DNA from: Antitrichia curtipendula
Lineage: Eukaryota; Streptophyta; Bryopsida; Hypnales; Leucodontaceae
Assembly (NCBI GenBank): GCA_951230915.1
Contig: OX579633.1
Span: 49,614,029-49,678,028, forward strand
Reading direction: 5' to 3'
DNA length: 64,000 nucleotides
The notes under the pieces were generated by a model. The model saw only the letters and a program-made list of their open reading frames with translations, did no database searches and was not told the DNA's origin. Position 1 is the stretch's first letter, and each line of letters opens with the position of its first letter. Position numbers and translations under genes: made by a program. This document shows positions 10,500 through 23,145 of this stretch, in pieces.

Positions 10500-12289
10500 G
10501 GTACGCTTCGCCCATCCGTCCGTCCCGTTTGATCACCTCTACCCATCCACTATGACAACCCTAAAGAGCGGTAGTTCTCTAAACATATGAAGTTCCAACG
10601 AGATCGTGTTGTTCATTTTCAGGACAATGCGCGCATTGCTAACAATAACGTGAGGTTGGCAATCAAAAAGCAAAGTGACCTCATCACTTGCCTTTCCCAG
10701 CTTTCCACTGTTCTAAGCATCGGACTTGCAGGACGAAGCCATAGTCACTTTATGCCACACAATGGTGGCAATCTTTCCACTGAGCACATGAACACGGCAA
10801 CAAATAGTGACTTGCTTGTGCCAAAGCTGCCTTGACAACATAAATCATTCTTGAACTAAATGTTCAAGTCGTCTTTACAATGTTTTGGTTTTCATAGACT
10901 ATGTTCCATGAGTGTCTGAAGTTTCAACCAATAGTACGTGAAGTTTGGTTTTATAAGTCTCTGTCATAGCCTCCAGTGATTTCAAAGGACCGGAAGCACA
11001 TACCTTCTTTTTAGAATACCATGAGCTATGAAGCTTCTAACGTGTACAGTGTGGCTTTTAATCCCAATTTTTTTTGTACAAAGCTATGTTCACTTATACA
11101 TGCATTTTCGCAATAGCTACATTGTTGCTATTAAGGTAGCTTTTTTCCGACTTGCAGTTGCTCTGGTTCCACAGCAACGTGATTGACGAAGTAAGGGAAG
11201 AATCTGCACCAAAGTCTATTGCATGCTAATACTGCCTATACCACTGAATTACAATGGCAGACTTGTTCTAGGATGCATGAGATAGCGTTTTGAAGCAAAG
11301 AGTTACATTTAAAAAAAACGTACATATCGATGTAGTACTATCACTGTTACGCAAGTGCTATTCGAGACGTCCATTACTATGAAATGGCGTTTTGATTTTA
11401 AATTTTTGTCCTTTATGAAGGAATGGTGCAAGGACATGCCATGCGCATTACAAAGACCTTTGCTGAAGTTGTCAAAATTTCAGTGTGGCGGTTTGGAAGT
11501 ACCTTGTTCACTATAGAAGTCTTTGTCAGTTGCACTTCTAGCGCTTATGATGAATTCCTGCATTGCTTTGTTTGTTCTCAATTCTGTCCATCACAAGAAC
11601 TGCAAGATTCTATGTCATCATGTCCTCATAACTTTATGCTTGAGTCCACCGCAAAATAACTTTACAATCATCGATGCCATGGAAATTACTGAATACAAGT
11701 GAAGATTGTCTACAAATTGCATGTAAGAAAGTTGGAAGCCCTACATTGTTGCACGTGTTATTGCTTCCACGTAAAGACTTAAACATGATCATAAACATGT
11801 TCTAAGCCGTGCCTACAAAGCGCCACACTAGAATTCACTGCACGTACAAAAGCTAAGCACAGAATTTGTATTGCACTCTAGAACTGCTCTACCAACCTTG
11901 CTAGTTTGAAGAAAATCGGACATGAACCTCCGATAAGGAAGGGTTTCTGATGGACGTAGACAACTGTAGTAACGCAATGCATAATAGAAGGGAAGAACAT
12001 TATGAAAAATATTATATAAAACGTCTGCACAGGAAGAAACACAAGCACTGTTGATGCATCCAAATTTGTGGAGGCCGAGATTCATGGCAGTCTGCTTTTC
12101 CTATCAAGGGAAACAAAGGCATGGTCGGCCATACATGGAAAAAAGAGTCCACCTCAATGATTAGAAAAAACAGCAACCACTACAAGCAACTTCTATACAA
12201 CACTTTTGAGTACTTCTTCAAAGAGGCAAAATTTGTTGGAGAGAGAAAAAACCTGCCAAATCATGGCACTTCAAACTTATTGCCTCTAT
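10500..12289. other. Intergenic DNA, no recognised gene
   Basis: The first 75 bases continue the GC-rich repeat unit interrupted by the CACTA element. The remainder has moderate GC and scattered short frames (for example 10587-10835 and 11423-11659, plus) that resemble no family I know. It may be flank or decayed non-transposase sequence of the Harbinger element next door. Confidence 0.4.
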
Positions 12290-13440
12290 ATCCGTAGCTG
12301 GACTAGCAACTTTGTTCACGTTTTGCAGAGATTCATTCATGGCGACCCCCTGTAGTGCATGTCCTTAACATCGAGCAGAATGTCCTCCGACAAGTCCACA
12401 TCTTGTTGTGACTTCTTCAAGAGTACGTTGTGTAGAATAGCACATGCCATTATGCGGTCTAGCAAGAAAGTCAAATTCAAGCGTGACTTCCCCTGAAATT
12501 CTTGAAATGTTCCCTTCAGAAGATCAAAAGCATTTTCAACAACAACACAACCTTGACTTAATTTGCGATTGAATAGTCAGTCCGCGACAGATAAGCCTTG
12601 CTAATGCTGGTGTGGAACCATCAACCATGGGAGAAGTGGATAAACAGCATGACCAATCAAGTAAAGTGAGAAACCATGAAACATGTGGCCAGCGTCCTAC
12701 AAAATCTGTTGTTGTCTTTGATGAAAGAAAGTGGACTTGCGCAGAATCCTAGAATCATTAGTGGAACCTAGCATGCCAACGTTAAAGTCCAAGAAATACT
12801 TCTCACTATCAACTATAGCTTGGCATTGTATATTATAGCCTCCTGATTTGAAATAGTAGTAATCAATAGAAGCTCAGTGAGGTTTTGCTATAGCAAAGTG
12901 GGTGCCATCAATGGTGCCAAAAACATTGGAAAGTCCATAGGAGGCTTGGCGAGAGGCCTAGAAGAGTGATGCAACGGAAATAATAGCATTACCAACAAGT
13001 TAAGAAATTTCTCCCTGCAAACCATCACTGATTGCGTGAACCACTTGCCGGAACATTGTTGACACAGTACTTTGGTTGACAACAAATAGCTCACTACAAA
13101 TCAGCAAAGTTGCACCATTGCTAAGTTTTAAACAAAATGCAAGCAATTGGCACCATCATTGGAACTACAAGGCGGTAATTTGTATCATGCTTCTTCACAA
13201 GGAGTTCAAACAGTTGTGATAGGGAAAACAAACATTGCTTCGTCATCTAGAACATTTGAAGTTTTGAACCCAATGTTCATCGTCGTATTCCTGAATAATG
13301 AATCTCAAAAACCAAGTTGTCGATCTAGGTTTCACCCAGTAACTGAGGTCCTCATCTAGAAATGCTAAACTGTTGAACAAATGAAAATGACACAAGGCTG
13401 TTGTTGTTTCCTGATCCATAGAGGCCGAAGATGTCTCCAA
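12290..13440 (-). pseudogene. PIF/Harbinger transposase (DDE_Tnp_4 type), decayed
   Basis: Reading the minus strand across frames restores most of a Harbinger transposase. Near 13240-13440 is an N-terminal segment with R-S-T-T-W-F and Y-D-D-E-H-W-V-Q-N-F. Near 13030-13090 is an S-T-V-S-x-M-F-R helix-turn-helix-like segment. At about 12905 is the first catalytic Asp in G-T-I-D-G-T-H-F, followed by Y-Y-Y-F-K-S-G-G-Y-N-I-Q. At about 12755-12790 is the second Asp in N-D-S-R-I-L. At about 12530 is the Glu in V-V-E-N-A-F. In-frame stops (for example a TGA just after the A-I-A-K-P-H segment) and frame changes break it, so it cannot make an active nuclease. Element ends were not located. Confidence 0.75.
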
Positions 13441-16077
13441 CTCCTAAAGAGTTGTGTAGACGTCAACATTGTTTTCCTCTTTATGTACAGTGTCTCATAC
13501 TATGTATAGGACTTGCTTTGTATGCAACAAAAGGAGGATCATTATAGAAGCAAGAGACACCAACTTTACTAGATTGTCAAAGATATTCATGAGTACTCTC
13601 TGTTGCTCTGTTGCACCGATTCTATGCACATGGAAATTTAGACAATGTAAGGTGTCTATAGAGGACATCGGTAATTCGCAGTGACTCCATGAGCAACTGA
13701 CCTTCTGCAATGGGTGCGATAAATGAGAGAGACGCATTGGAAGTGAAAAAATACAGCATACCGATGTCAATTTGTGGCAATGCTTTTGTCGATATGCGTA
13801 CAACTTAACCGCTCACATGCAAACTCTAAAGAAGAACCTAAGGATAGAGCTTCCATTGTGTATGACTTCATCGCCTCTACTAACTACCTTGAACTAGTGA
13901 ATTGGAGTTACAACAAGCATAAACCTGTCGCGTAGTTGTCATCTACGCTTGTCCAAGTGTCTTTGATGTTCCAGATATCGAATGTCCAAGCGCAACCGTT
14001 ATTTCAACCTTTGGCACTAACTGCCATCCTCCCTTCCTTGGTGAACTTGTGCTTCCAAAATTTGCCACTGTGTGCTATCAAATTTCACTATTCTCATACA
14101 GCAAGTCATTATCAACATGCTCAGAAGATGGTAGAAAACTAAATGTCGAAGAAATTATGCATTCAAACGCCTCAGCTAAAGAAAACAACAAATCAAAGAG
14201 CTTCCCCACAATGACAATCTCTCAACGTTGCTTGACTCTGATGCTCTAAAGTTCCTCCTACAAGGGGGTCCACAGCCGCTATAAAATATCCTTGCCGTTG
14301 TGAATGCACACCTTGCATTCACACGTTCTAGCTGTAAAACAAATGTACTACTCCCGCTTTGTTTGTATAGGTTGGTCCATTTATCCTAAACACTTTCAGT
14401 TGCAACCAGTTGCCTTAGGCAGTGATCGTTGCTTTGGTGCCAAACTTGTGGTCACCTAACGTTGACTACATCATCTTATAAATACCGGTCTTTCAAAAGG
14501 CCTTGTGAAAAACAACCTTTACTGTACTATTCATGTTTAAAGCTAATTTACCTATAAATATGTACACCATAATCCTATGCGTTGCCACACTAAGTTTGCA
14601 AGCCTATTGATTAAAGGACTACCCATCAGAATGGATTTTTTTTGGCAATTTCTTGTCAGTTTGTACCAAAATGTTGGGCCTAGCACCATGCCCCTAGAAC
14701 AAAATGGTATTAAAAAAGTGAAAAATCACTAGAAAACTTCAAACAAAAAAAAAATCTTGGATGAAATCGTTATATTATGGATGAAATAGAATTATGGATA
14801 TGTAATATACACTAATGTGATATTTTCTATCCAATATGTGGATGAATGTTGCAATTTAGAGCACCACTATGACATTTAATATCGCCACTTTGACACTTCA
14901 TGAAAAATGAAAAAAAACACCTGCTATCCATTAGGTCATAATCTCCTTTGCTTACAGTATGACAACTTCTAAAACTTATAGCAATGCTACATATATGGAG
15001 CTAGGATGAGCAACAATTCTAGTTGTTTTCTTTGTAGTATGAATTTCTTGTCTACTAATCTGGTTCAACATTTAAAATGGAGGCATAAGACTTGGAAAAG
15101 AACAATGAAAACCTCCATCAGAGAATTTTGAATTTACAATAAGTTGCAATGAGATGTGAAAATGGATAGTATAAGATATTCTCGTTTCGACCAATATCAA
15201 AAGGATAAGCCTATACACTTTCCTTGTCTGTTATTACTTCATACGCATCTATCTAAGATCACTTGCATACATTCAGCTGTCATTCAGTCCTTTAGGAATT
15301 AAACGAATGGATAGCCCAAAACACCATTACACTAAATGAGTCTCATACTTCATTTCATTCTTCAGGGACCCCTTTGGATCCCTTGATCTCTCTCAAAAAT
15401 GCTCACTGCCACATACACCAAAATGCAATGAATGCAAGGCTTTGTTCTTTTGTCTTCTTCCCTAGGCAAGTTGAAGTTCCAAAGTAGATTCTAGGGGGGA
15501 CTATTCTTGTCCTTTTGAGCACTAATATGACTTTTAATCCCCTACATGGTTCCGATGACAATCCAAAAGTGTCCCTTCGCATTGTAGAATAATGCAAGAA
15601 TCTCTTGCCATGTGTAGTGGTGTTCATTGAATTCATATGAAATGATAACTTTTCAACCCAATTCAAGCCTTGTGAGCCTTATTTCCAACCCTTTGAACCT
15701 CAATTGTGCACTTTGTGCTATTTCAACTACATTACAATGCAAGAGAGCAAAATTGAGCAAAATTGAGCAAAATTTGTAATAAATCACCAGATTTCCTACA
15801 GTAGCTATTTGTACAAGAAAATGTTTAGCAAAAATTTCGCCAGAACTGATACACCAACTAAATTTTTGGATTCATCATATCCCAGTGAAAAATGAAAAAT
15901 GAAAAAAAAAATGAAATGCTGGTCCAGACTGAGGCCCATACTGTACCAGAAGGTGATGGAAGTTACTCCGACGTTAGTATACCTCTTCATCACAAGAGTG
16001 TCTTCGTGTTTTGGTTTGCTCCAGCTTGAGCATTTTGTTGCGTATCCGGTCTCAGTAGCAGCTCAAGCAGCATTTGA
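13441..16077. other. Intergenic DNA, no recognised gene
   Basis: Short frames at 13469-14249 (plus), 13495-13803 (minus) and 15403-15666 (minus) show no recognisable domain. The 13495-13803 part may hold the decayed second ORF or 5' region of the adjacent Harbinger element. The last few hundred bases are the upstream region of the decayed RPN3 copy. Confidence 0.35.
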
Positions 16078-19000
16078 ATGACCGCAGCGCCTCCAACTAT
16101 GGGACAGGACATGGAGATGAAGCCTGCTGAACCTGTGCCTCCGTCCACTCTGTCTCGTGCGTGGCATCGCCCCCATTCTTTAGCGAAGAAGAGTCGACCA
16201 TTTTGCTCCGTTTCTGTAAATGATTGCCCCCGTGATGCGGGATGCAATGAATTCTTCGTGCAGCTTTCAGGTTATGATGCAGGGGTGTAATTAGTGCACG
16301 TTTTGATACCGATCGGTGCCACTGAGGAGGGCGATGTTTAGCTGAATTGATATATAAATATATAGGTGGTGAAAAAGAGAGGAGATGTGCTTGGAGTGTT
16401 GATGATGCGGCATTTTTCATTTGATTAGGGTTTGAGAGGGTGACAATGGTTAGGATTCGGTGTTCGATGGACGCTGTTATTTTGGAATTACAGAGCTGGA
16501 AGGAGTGATTACTTCAATTGAAAAGGGAGTGACGGGCAAGGAAATGTGGTTGATGGTTCGCGCCAATTGACAGATGCTTGCAGTTCATCGACAGTTGAAA
16601 GCATCCACGGTGAATGCGTTTTTGAAGCATGCTCTTCCTGCTGGTTCCGATGCCTTGGCTCGTCTATTGCCGTTCGCTGCTGCGGTATGCATTCTTAACG
16701 TCATGTAATAAAATTTAGGTTAACCCAGGTTGCAGCAGTGGTCCTCTTCGACTGTAATTGACGACATTCGGCTTAGGTACAAATCCATCTTGGAATGAAG
16801 ACCTTGCCATGGTGCTTGTTTGAGTGGGAATTGCAGTGTCATTGCAAATTGCCATTGCCATCTGCATTTAGATAATCGTTCGATGTAGTGTTGAGCGTTG
16901 GTCTTCAACATGCTGAATTTATCAATCAGTCTGTCTGCTTTAGTCTTGTTATGTCACTTTCACAACTGAAGACATGTAAGTGCAATGTTCAGCTGAATAA
17001 ATGCGCGTTCGAATTCTCTTTGTTTCTTCTCAATCGAGTCAATACGACATTGTTTAAGTCCCGTTAAAGTTCTGCGTATTATGTCAAGAAAAGTAGGTGT
17101 CTCTATTCTGACTATGCGGTCGTTTTCCAGGTTGACAAGACTGAAAGAGACATGGACGTAGATACTCCTCCAGCTCTCGGGCAGTCTCATACTTCTCAGA
17201 AACAATCAGTGCTTCCTGAAGTGGAAATATCTTGCTATTTATTGGTTACCATCTACTTAATTGATCAAAAACAGATGGAAGAGGTGAAAATTCTTTATCC
17301 TGGAAGGTCTCCTGTCTTCACTGTCAGTTATTCTCTTTCTCTCAATAGCCCGTGATTCTCGATCGTGGCATAGGCAATGGCAGCTATGGTATAGGGCAAT
17401 GAAATCCGTGTTGAAAGCATGCTTAGCCGTAGTATCATCGTAGTAGCATCTAGGTTGTGCGGCGACCGTATAGTTGGGGATTGATTACTGGGTATTACCT
17501 TGCTGACTGCAGGCAAAGGCTTGCTCATCAGCGTCTGTTAAAAGACTTCAGCAGCTAAATCGTCGAACTCTAGATGTTCTAGCCGCCCGAGTTTATTATT
17601 ACTACTCCTACAGCCATGAGCTCACAGATTCCCTTTCGGATATTCGTGGGTAAGATTTATCTCCCAGCAATTGATGGACCTGCTGTTGGCAAACGTTGTA
17701 AGTGTGCGATATGAAATTTTGTTAAACTAATTTACGACTCGGGTTTTTCCTGACAGTACTTCACTTGCTTTGCATCAAACTGCCACACTCCGACATGATG
17801 AGCTTGGACAGGTATGTTGTTCACAATTTAAAGAGACGTTGTTGTTGAAGTCTGAGTATGTAACCTTGGGCTTTTGAATGATATCTTTTATATTTTTGGG
17901 GGTAATAATCTATTTCTTAGGTTCACCAATTTTTTTGGAGATTATTTTACTTGTGTTCTTTTTCTTAGATGTTATTTTTGTATTAGAGCAGATTTTTTTA
18001 CTGCAGATGTTGAGCTTAGATCTACGAGCTCTGAAATTCTGTATTGCCGTGGGTCCATTGATTGCTGGTGTTTTCGTTTCTTGTCCTTTGGGAGCAGGAA
18101 CACTACTGAATTTGTTGCTACGTAATTATCTGCACTACAACCTTTATGATCATGCGGACAAACTTCGGTCAAAAACTCAACGATCCGATTCTCACTTTAA
18201 CCAGCAGGTGGGCGTTTCGTGACGCATGTATTTGACGGAGATCCTGTTCCGCAGTGCAGTCATTCTATTTCCTTACATGGTGTGCTTTGATCGTGCAGCT
18301 TTGTCGGCACCTCTATTATTTGGGAAAGATTCGAACAATACAATTAGAGTACACTGATGCCAAGGATTGCTTGCTGCAAGCAACACGTAAGGCCCCTGCC
18401 AGCGCCAGAGGTTTTAGGATTCAATGCACAAAGTGGGCAGTTATTGTACGCCTTCTCTTGGGCGAGATCCCTGAACGCACAACGTTCATGTAACCCGGGA
18501 TACGGAAGGCGCTCCGACCCTAATTCGAGCTGAGCAATGTCTGCAACTTCACTTAGTCATTACGTGACATGTTTTTGTTGAGGACTGACTTGTAGACCAC
18601 CCATGGTTTTCTTTTGACGTAAGTTACATTTACTAGATCATTCATTTTTCCTGATCTCATGACTCAATGATAGAATGTTTGCACTTCATGACTGGCACAT
18701 TAATTTTGGGCCGTCATGTATGATAGGCTGTGCGTATTGGGGATTTGGAGCTGTTCCGCTCTGTTGCTGAGAAAATTTCAAGTGTTTTCACTGCTGATAG
18801 GAGCCACAATCTAATTGTGCGTCTTCGACACAACGTCATTCGAACAGGTCTTCGGAACATCAGTATTGCTTACTCACGAATCTCGCTAGCGGATGTAGCC
18901 ACAAAATTACACTTATTCTCTGCGACACCCGTGGATGACGCTGAGAGCATTGTCTCAAAGGCCATTAGGGATGGAGGGATTGACGCTACTGTGGGCCATT

Positions 19001-19776
19001 CTAAAGGCTGGATGCAGTCGAAAGAAACTGGCGACATTTACTCAACGCAGGTACGCTACACAGAGAACAATACAGGTAGGAGCTTCTTGTGATAGAACCA
19101 ATTCCTGTTAGTTGAGGTATCTTGTTTTCATATACGCTTAAACAAAGGGAAAGATTTGATTCTATCTTATTTACAGCATACCACCTCTGCTTGAGCGTTA
19201 TGAAAGCACTGCTCTCGCACATAAGCTTCTGTTGTGCTCAGTAAATGACTCTGCTCATAGTACCGATGTTCTAACTGACATGTTACAATACCGGTGACTA
19301 ACGAAGTGTTGTTAAGGATGCGGCCAAAGGCATTTTAAAACGTATGGGCCTGAATTGTGTCTTGTCGTCTCTGGTGAAAAGTTTTTAGTTCGCCTGAACT
19401 GGAGTTAGTCCAAACTGATGTCGTCCATTCTTCCTTAGTGCTCAAGATGTTAGAGTTTATTATGGGATGCACGAATTTTGAAGGAACCCATTTGTCCACT
19501 GTTGATCCATAGTTTTTGTTTTTTTGTTTGTTTACTTATTTTTTTATTATGGGCCTCTAATCGAAGATGTCTGTTCTATGCTTGCAGGAACCTCAACAAG
19601 CGTTCCACTCTCGAATTGCTTTCTGTCTAAATACTCATAATGAAGCCGTTAAAGCGTTACGTTTTCCACCAGACGCCCATAAGAAGGAACTGGAGAGTGC
19701 TGAAAAGCGCCGTGAGCGTCAGCAGCAAGAGCAGGAACTTGCAAAGCATATTGCGGAGGAGGAAGATGAGTTTTAG
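16078..19776 (+). pseudogene. RPN3: 26S proteasome regulatory subunit RPN3 (PSMD3-like), unprocessed pseudogene
   Basis: RPN3 is a PCI-domain subunit of the 19S proteasome lid. Eight to nine exons in correct order match it: a possible start at 16078, then about 16494-16682, 17129-17284, 17512-17649, 17757-17811, 18098-18207, 18299-18538, 18727-19050 and 19588-19776. Recognisable stretches include N-R-R-T-L-D-V, L-R-H-D-E-L-G-Q, L-R-N-Y-L-H-Y-N-L-Y-D, Y-L-G-K-I-R-T-I-Q-L-E-Y-T-D-A-K, L-L-G-E-I-P-E-R, H-N-L-I-V-R-L-R-H-N-V-I-R-T-G-L-R-N-I, A-I-R-D-G-G-I-D-A-T and the acidic C-terminus. Splice signals are mostly intact. Disabling changes are an in-frame TGA in the first large exon (about 16568), a one-base loss at the start of the exon at 18098, and TAA codons at 18491-18493 and 18521-18523. 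Retained introns show it arose by DNA duplication or is a dying locus, not by retrotransposition. Confidence 0.85.
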
Positions 19777-20863
19777 ATGGTTTCTAGGTTCTACATGATA
19801 GAGTAGATGTTCTTTAACACCTTCAAGCTCATCAATTTGATTGGAAATCATCTTGTAAAGCTTCCATTGGAGGTAGGATAATCATTTCTTGTGAAGGCTC
19901 CTATATGGAGGAGGGATACTATGTGGCTCTTGTTGTCCCTCTGCTTTCAACCCGAGCAATGTACATGAATTTGGAAGCGTACCGGTATTGACAGATATTG
20001 TACTGCCTTTATCGAAAGAAGGAAGTTCTCTTTCGCTTGGGCTTTGACTATTTCAACTCTTCTCGAAGTGGACCTATCATGTCCATATTGTGTCTCCAAT
20101 CCGATTGTATCTTGTTTCTGCTCTTGTTGAGTGTAAATATTTTGAGATTAGAATGTCACAGCTTCATGTCATATTGTAACGTTGGGTGTTAATTTCACAT
20201 CTATATCCAACCAGGGGAAGCGCTACTGGAGCCTATAGATTGTCGCGGGAGACTGTCGGTATTTGTGTAGGTAAATCGAAAGATGTTTTTACACTCTTTC
20301 TGAGGATGTGCTTTGCAAGGCATGCCTATATGTACGTTTCGTCACAGGGTAGTGCCATTTCCTGGGCACAACTTAATCATGTTTAACGGGTATACATTTT
20401 CGCTGTGAGTGCGTTGATTTGTCAAAACCGTCTTATATCCATTCCGAAGAGGGAGACGGGTCAGTTCCTCAACTTTAAAATTGTATAACCCGTCATGGCT
20501 GGGCATTAGGTTCTAGTGCATGACATGCATCTCGTGGTGTTTTTTTGAAGTTGCATAGTCGCAGGGGAGTCAAGATATCATGAAGGCTTTCGGAAATTAC
20601 GGACTGGATCGGTCAGGTACGACAGTGCTGTGAGAAAGTGAAAGTTAACTCTATTGTTGGTCTAGTTGCAGTAGCTCCAGATTCCGGAATCGACGTATTA
20701 CCGCAAAGTGTTCAAGAGATAATGCTATGTATGAATCCCTCAACTAGATACATGAGATTAATCAGTTTTCTTATAAGGTTACTTGCTAAACTACAAGCCG
20801 CAAGAAGGTAAGAATGTTGTTATTCCAAGCAGACGGTTACGGGGGGGATTAAGGCAATTGGAG
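19777..20863. other. Convergent intergenic region
   Basis: This lies between the 3' end of the RPN3 copy (plus) and the stop codon of the LBD gene (minus). The short frames are unconvincing. It should contain the 3' UTR and poly(A) signal of the LBD gene, but no single site stands out. Confidence 0.4.
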
Positions 20864-23145
20864 CTATGAAGACGCAGGCCTTAAGATCTCACATGATGCA
20901 GCGGCTGGTTGTTTGGATGTTGGCTCCGGTGACTCTTGATGTCGTGGTTCGGTCGAAGGAGGAGCTGGATGATCAAGGTCGGCCGGTTGAGAGTTGTCGG
21001 GGGCTTGAGGAGGGGATCGAGGGGGCTGAAGAGACGCCAGAAAGACTGGTGGTCCGCCATTTGAAGGAGCATTAATGTTGCTTGCAGGAGGACTGGAGTT
21101 CGTGGTAGAGGCTGCGGCAGCAATGGTGAATGTCTCACGAAGTCTTGCAATCTCGGAAGTTGCTAGCGCCAGTTGCGTCTGCAGGTGTGCCACCTGTAGT
21201 CAGGACCCTCCTGCGTTCAACATTGTACTCATTCTTTCCTTTTGCAAGACTCTTTTAAGTTTGATTTTTCAGTTTATCAGTGCCTTCCACATGTTTTTTT
21301 GTGTACTTTCGTTTCCTCGGCAGTCTCTCAAGCCGAATCTTTTCACTCCTAAACGGATTTGTTTTTTTTCAGCTCCGCTTTTCGTACGCCTTGAACGAAA
21401 TTGGAGGGAATTAGGGAGACGGGAAATATTTAGGTTTTGTGGTTAGATGTTTCTGTAATTTTTAGCGAAGTGCTACATTTCATGGAATACATTGCTAAAT
21501 CGAAAGTATTTGACGTTTTATAGGCGTATGATTTTACTTTCGTTTAGTCTTTTTTAACTCTGATCCTTCACAAACGGAGAGACTGGGCTTGAATATTTGT
21601 CTATCAAGCCGCTAAAAAGTAGCTGCCGTTAGAGTCCAGAGGACGCTTGGGCTACAGGTTTTCTAACCAACGGCATGTCCTTGCAGCTGAAGCGTGTGAA
21701 AGCAGTTGCGTGAAGGAAGTGAAATATGGCCACCTTCAGCCAGCTACTTCCACTGAATGAAAGTACTCAGGAAAAACGCTTCCAAGGGGTTTTCTTATGG
21801 GGCCACCTGAACTGGAATCTCTAGCCAAGAAAATAGGCTGTTGTGCCTGCGCTCTTTGGTGGGCTATCTTTTCCATACCTAATTCTATAGAAATCACGTG
21901 TGTCCTGGCCAAGAACTTTGAGGCACAGTAGTTGAACAAAGGGAAGAGACGGTATTGAGATTCCTGCGTGAACTGCAGGATTAGGTATCTTTACTTCGGC
22001 GTTGCGAGGTTAATTAATTAAATCCACTCGTCGATGAACACAGAAGATTATTCAGGATTGTGACAATGCACTATCTTTAAGTTTTTTGATGACCATGATT
22101 CTGCTTGTTTGTGGGAAGGAAATAGCAGGAAGAGGATAAACAGCATGTGGGATAGGGATGAGGAAAGACCTGCTGCTGAAGAACAGAGATGGCACCCACA
22201 CAGCCGTAAACAGGATCTTGAACGCGTGCATCTGCTTCGTACGCAAGGGAATTCACACAGTCTTCACGGTGGGGAGGCGGCAACTCATGTAGCATCTTGG
22301 TGACATTCGCGACGCCAAACACCTACCAGCCTTTCACTCATCCCTCTTCAAGCCTGCTTAATATTAAAGTAGTTTACCTAAACATCTCTTTGGACATGTC
22401 CTACTGATGTAAACCTACATGATTCTCTGTCGTCTAGGTTTCCTGACCGATGCAAGATTTTTGGAAGCATTCAGATTCTAGCTGTCCTTGATAGACTGAA
22501 AGTATTTTCTTTAGCATCGGACTCAAACATGTGTCACTTCTATCGACGTGGTAACGCATTCAGTTTCCTTGTTTGTATTGTCCACTGTGCTGCATGTTAA
22601 GGAAATCCAGGACTCTACATTGTTTTGTATGCAATGCAGTCATGAGACAAACACTGCTTGGCTGACTAAGAATTTGCTTTGTGAACGAGTTCAGGGTTAT
22701 GTTTAGATGACGGAGTGAATCCCACTCTCGATCACCGACAACCCAAGTTGTGCATTTTCTGAACAGGTATCGTTTTGAGTGATACCAAAAATCTATTTTA
22801 TAACCTACCTGTTCAATGACAATATTGATCACATGATTACTGATGCAGCTCGTGCTGTCGCTCATGGCTGATGATCTCAGCAATATGTTAAGAGGACATG
22901 ATGAGTTGTCTGATGCAATTTTTATGAAAAGATCGAGGAACTGGGCACGGTGTGAAGGCTGTGGAGAGTAAAATGCGCTACAGCAGTGCGTGAACCAGAT
23001 GGATGAGGGAGCACACCTTGTGAACATGAGCGAATTTCTGAGGTTGGTCAGGGGGGAAGTACGGGGCGAACAGGCACTGAGCAGTGCACTTCCGGCGAAG
23101 CACTCGGCAAGCTGCACACGCCGAAGTGCCTGGCGCCGATGCCAT
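20864..23145 (-). CDS. LBD: LBD (LATERAL ORGAN BOUNDARIES DOMAIN) transcription factor, class I, three exons
   Basis: LBD proteins are plant-specific nuclear DNA-binding regulators of organ boundaries and development. The exons are 23145-23017, 22322-22170 and 21193-20864 with GT-AG borders in phase 0, giving about 203 residues. Exon 1 carries the zinc-finger-like C-x2-C-x6-C-x3-C block (Cys at residues 10, 13, 20 and 24), then P-Y-F-P-P-D-Q-P-Q-K-F and V-H-K. Exon 2 has the GAS-block part F-G-V-A-N-V-T-K-M-L, the invariant Pro region P-P-P-H-R-E-D, and A-Y-E-A-D-A-R-V-Q-D-P-V-Y-G-C-V-G. The coiled-coil/zipper (V-G-A-I-S-V-L ... L-Q-T-Q-L-A-L) spans the exon 2-3 junction, marking class I. Exon 3 ends in a Pro/Ser/Ala-rich tail. 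The start at 23145 gives the short N-terminus usual for LBDs; ATGs at 23151 and 23175 are alternatives. No disabling change is seen. The paralogue within the family is not assigned. Confidence 0.9.

Noticed and set aside
17874..18222. A hydrophobic plus-strand protein of 114 residues
   Set aside because: Its first part is intron sequence and its end is an exon of the RPN3 pseudogene in frame by chance.
19160..19480. An extra exon or foreign gene fragment in the last RPN3 intron
   Set aside because: A few stretches look coding (for example near 19195 and 19312), but stops interrupt them and I recognise no family.
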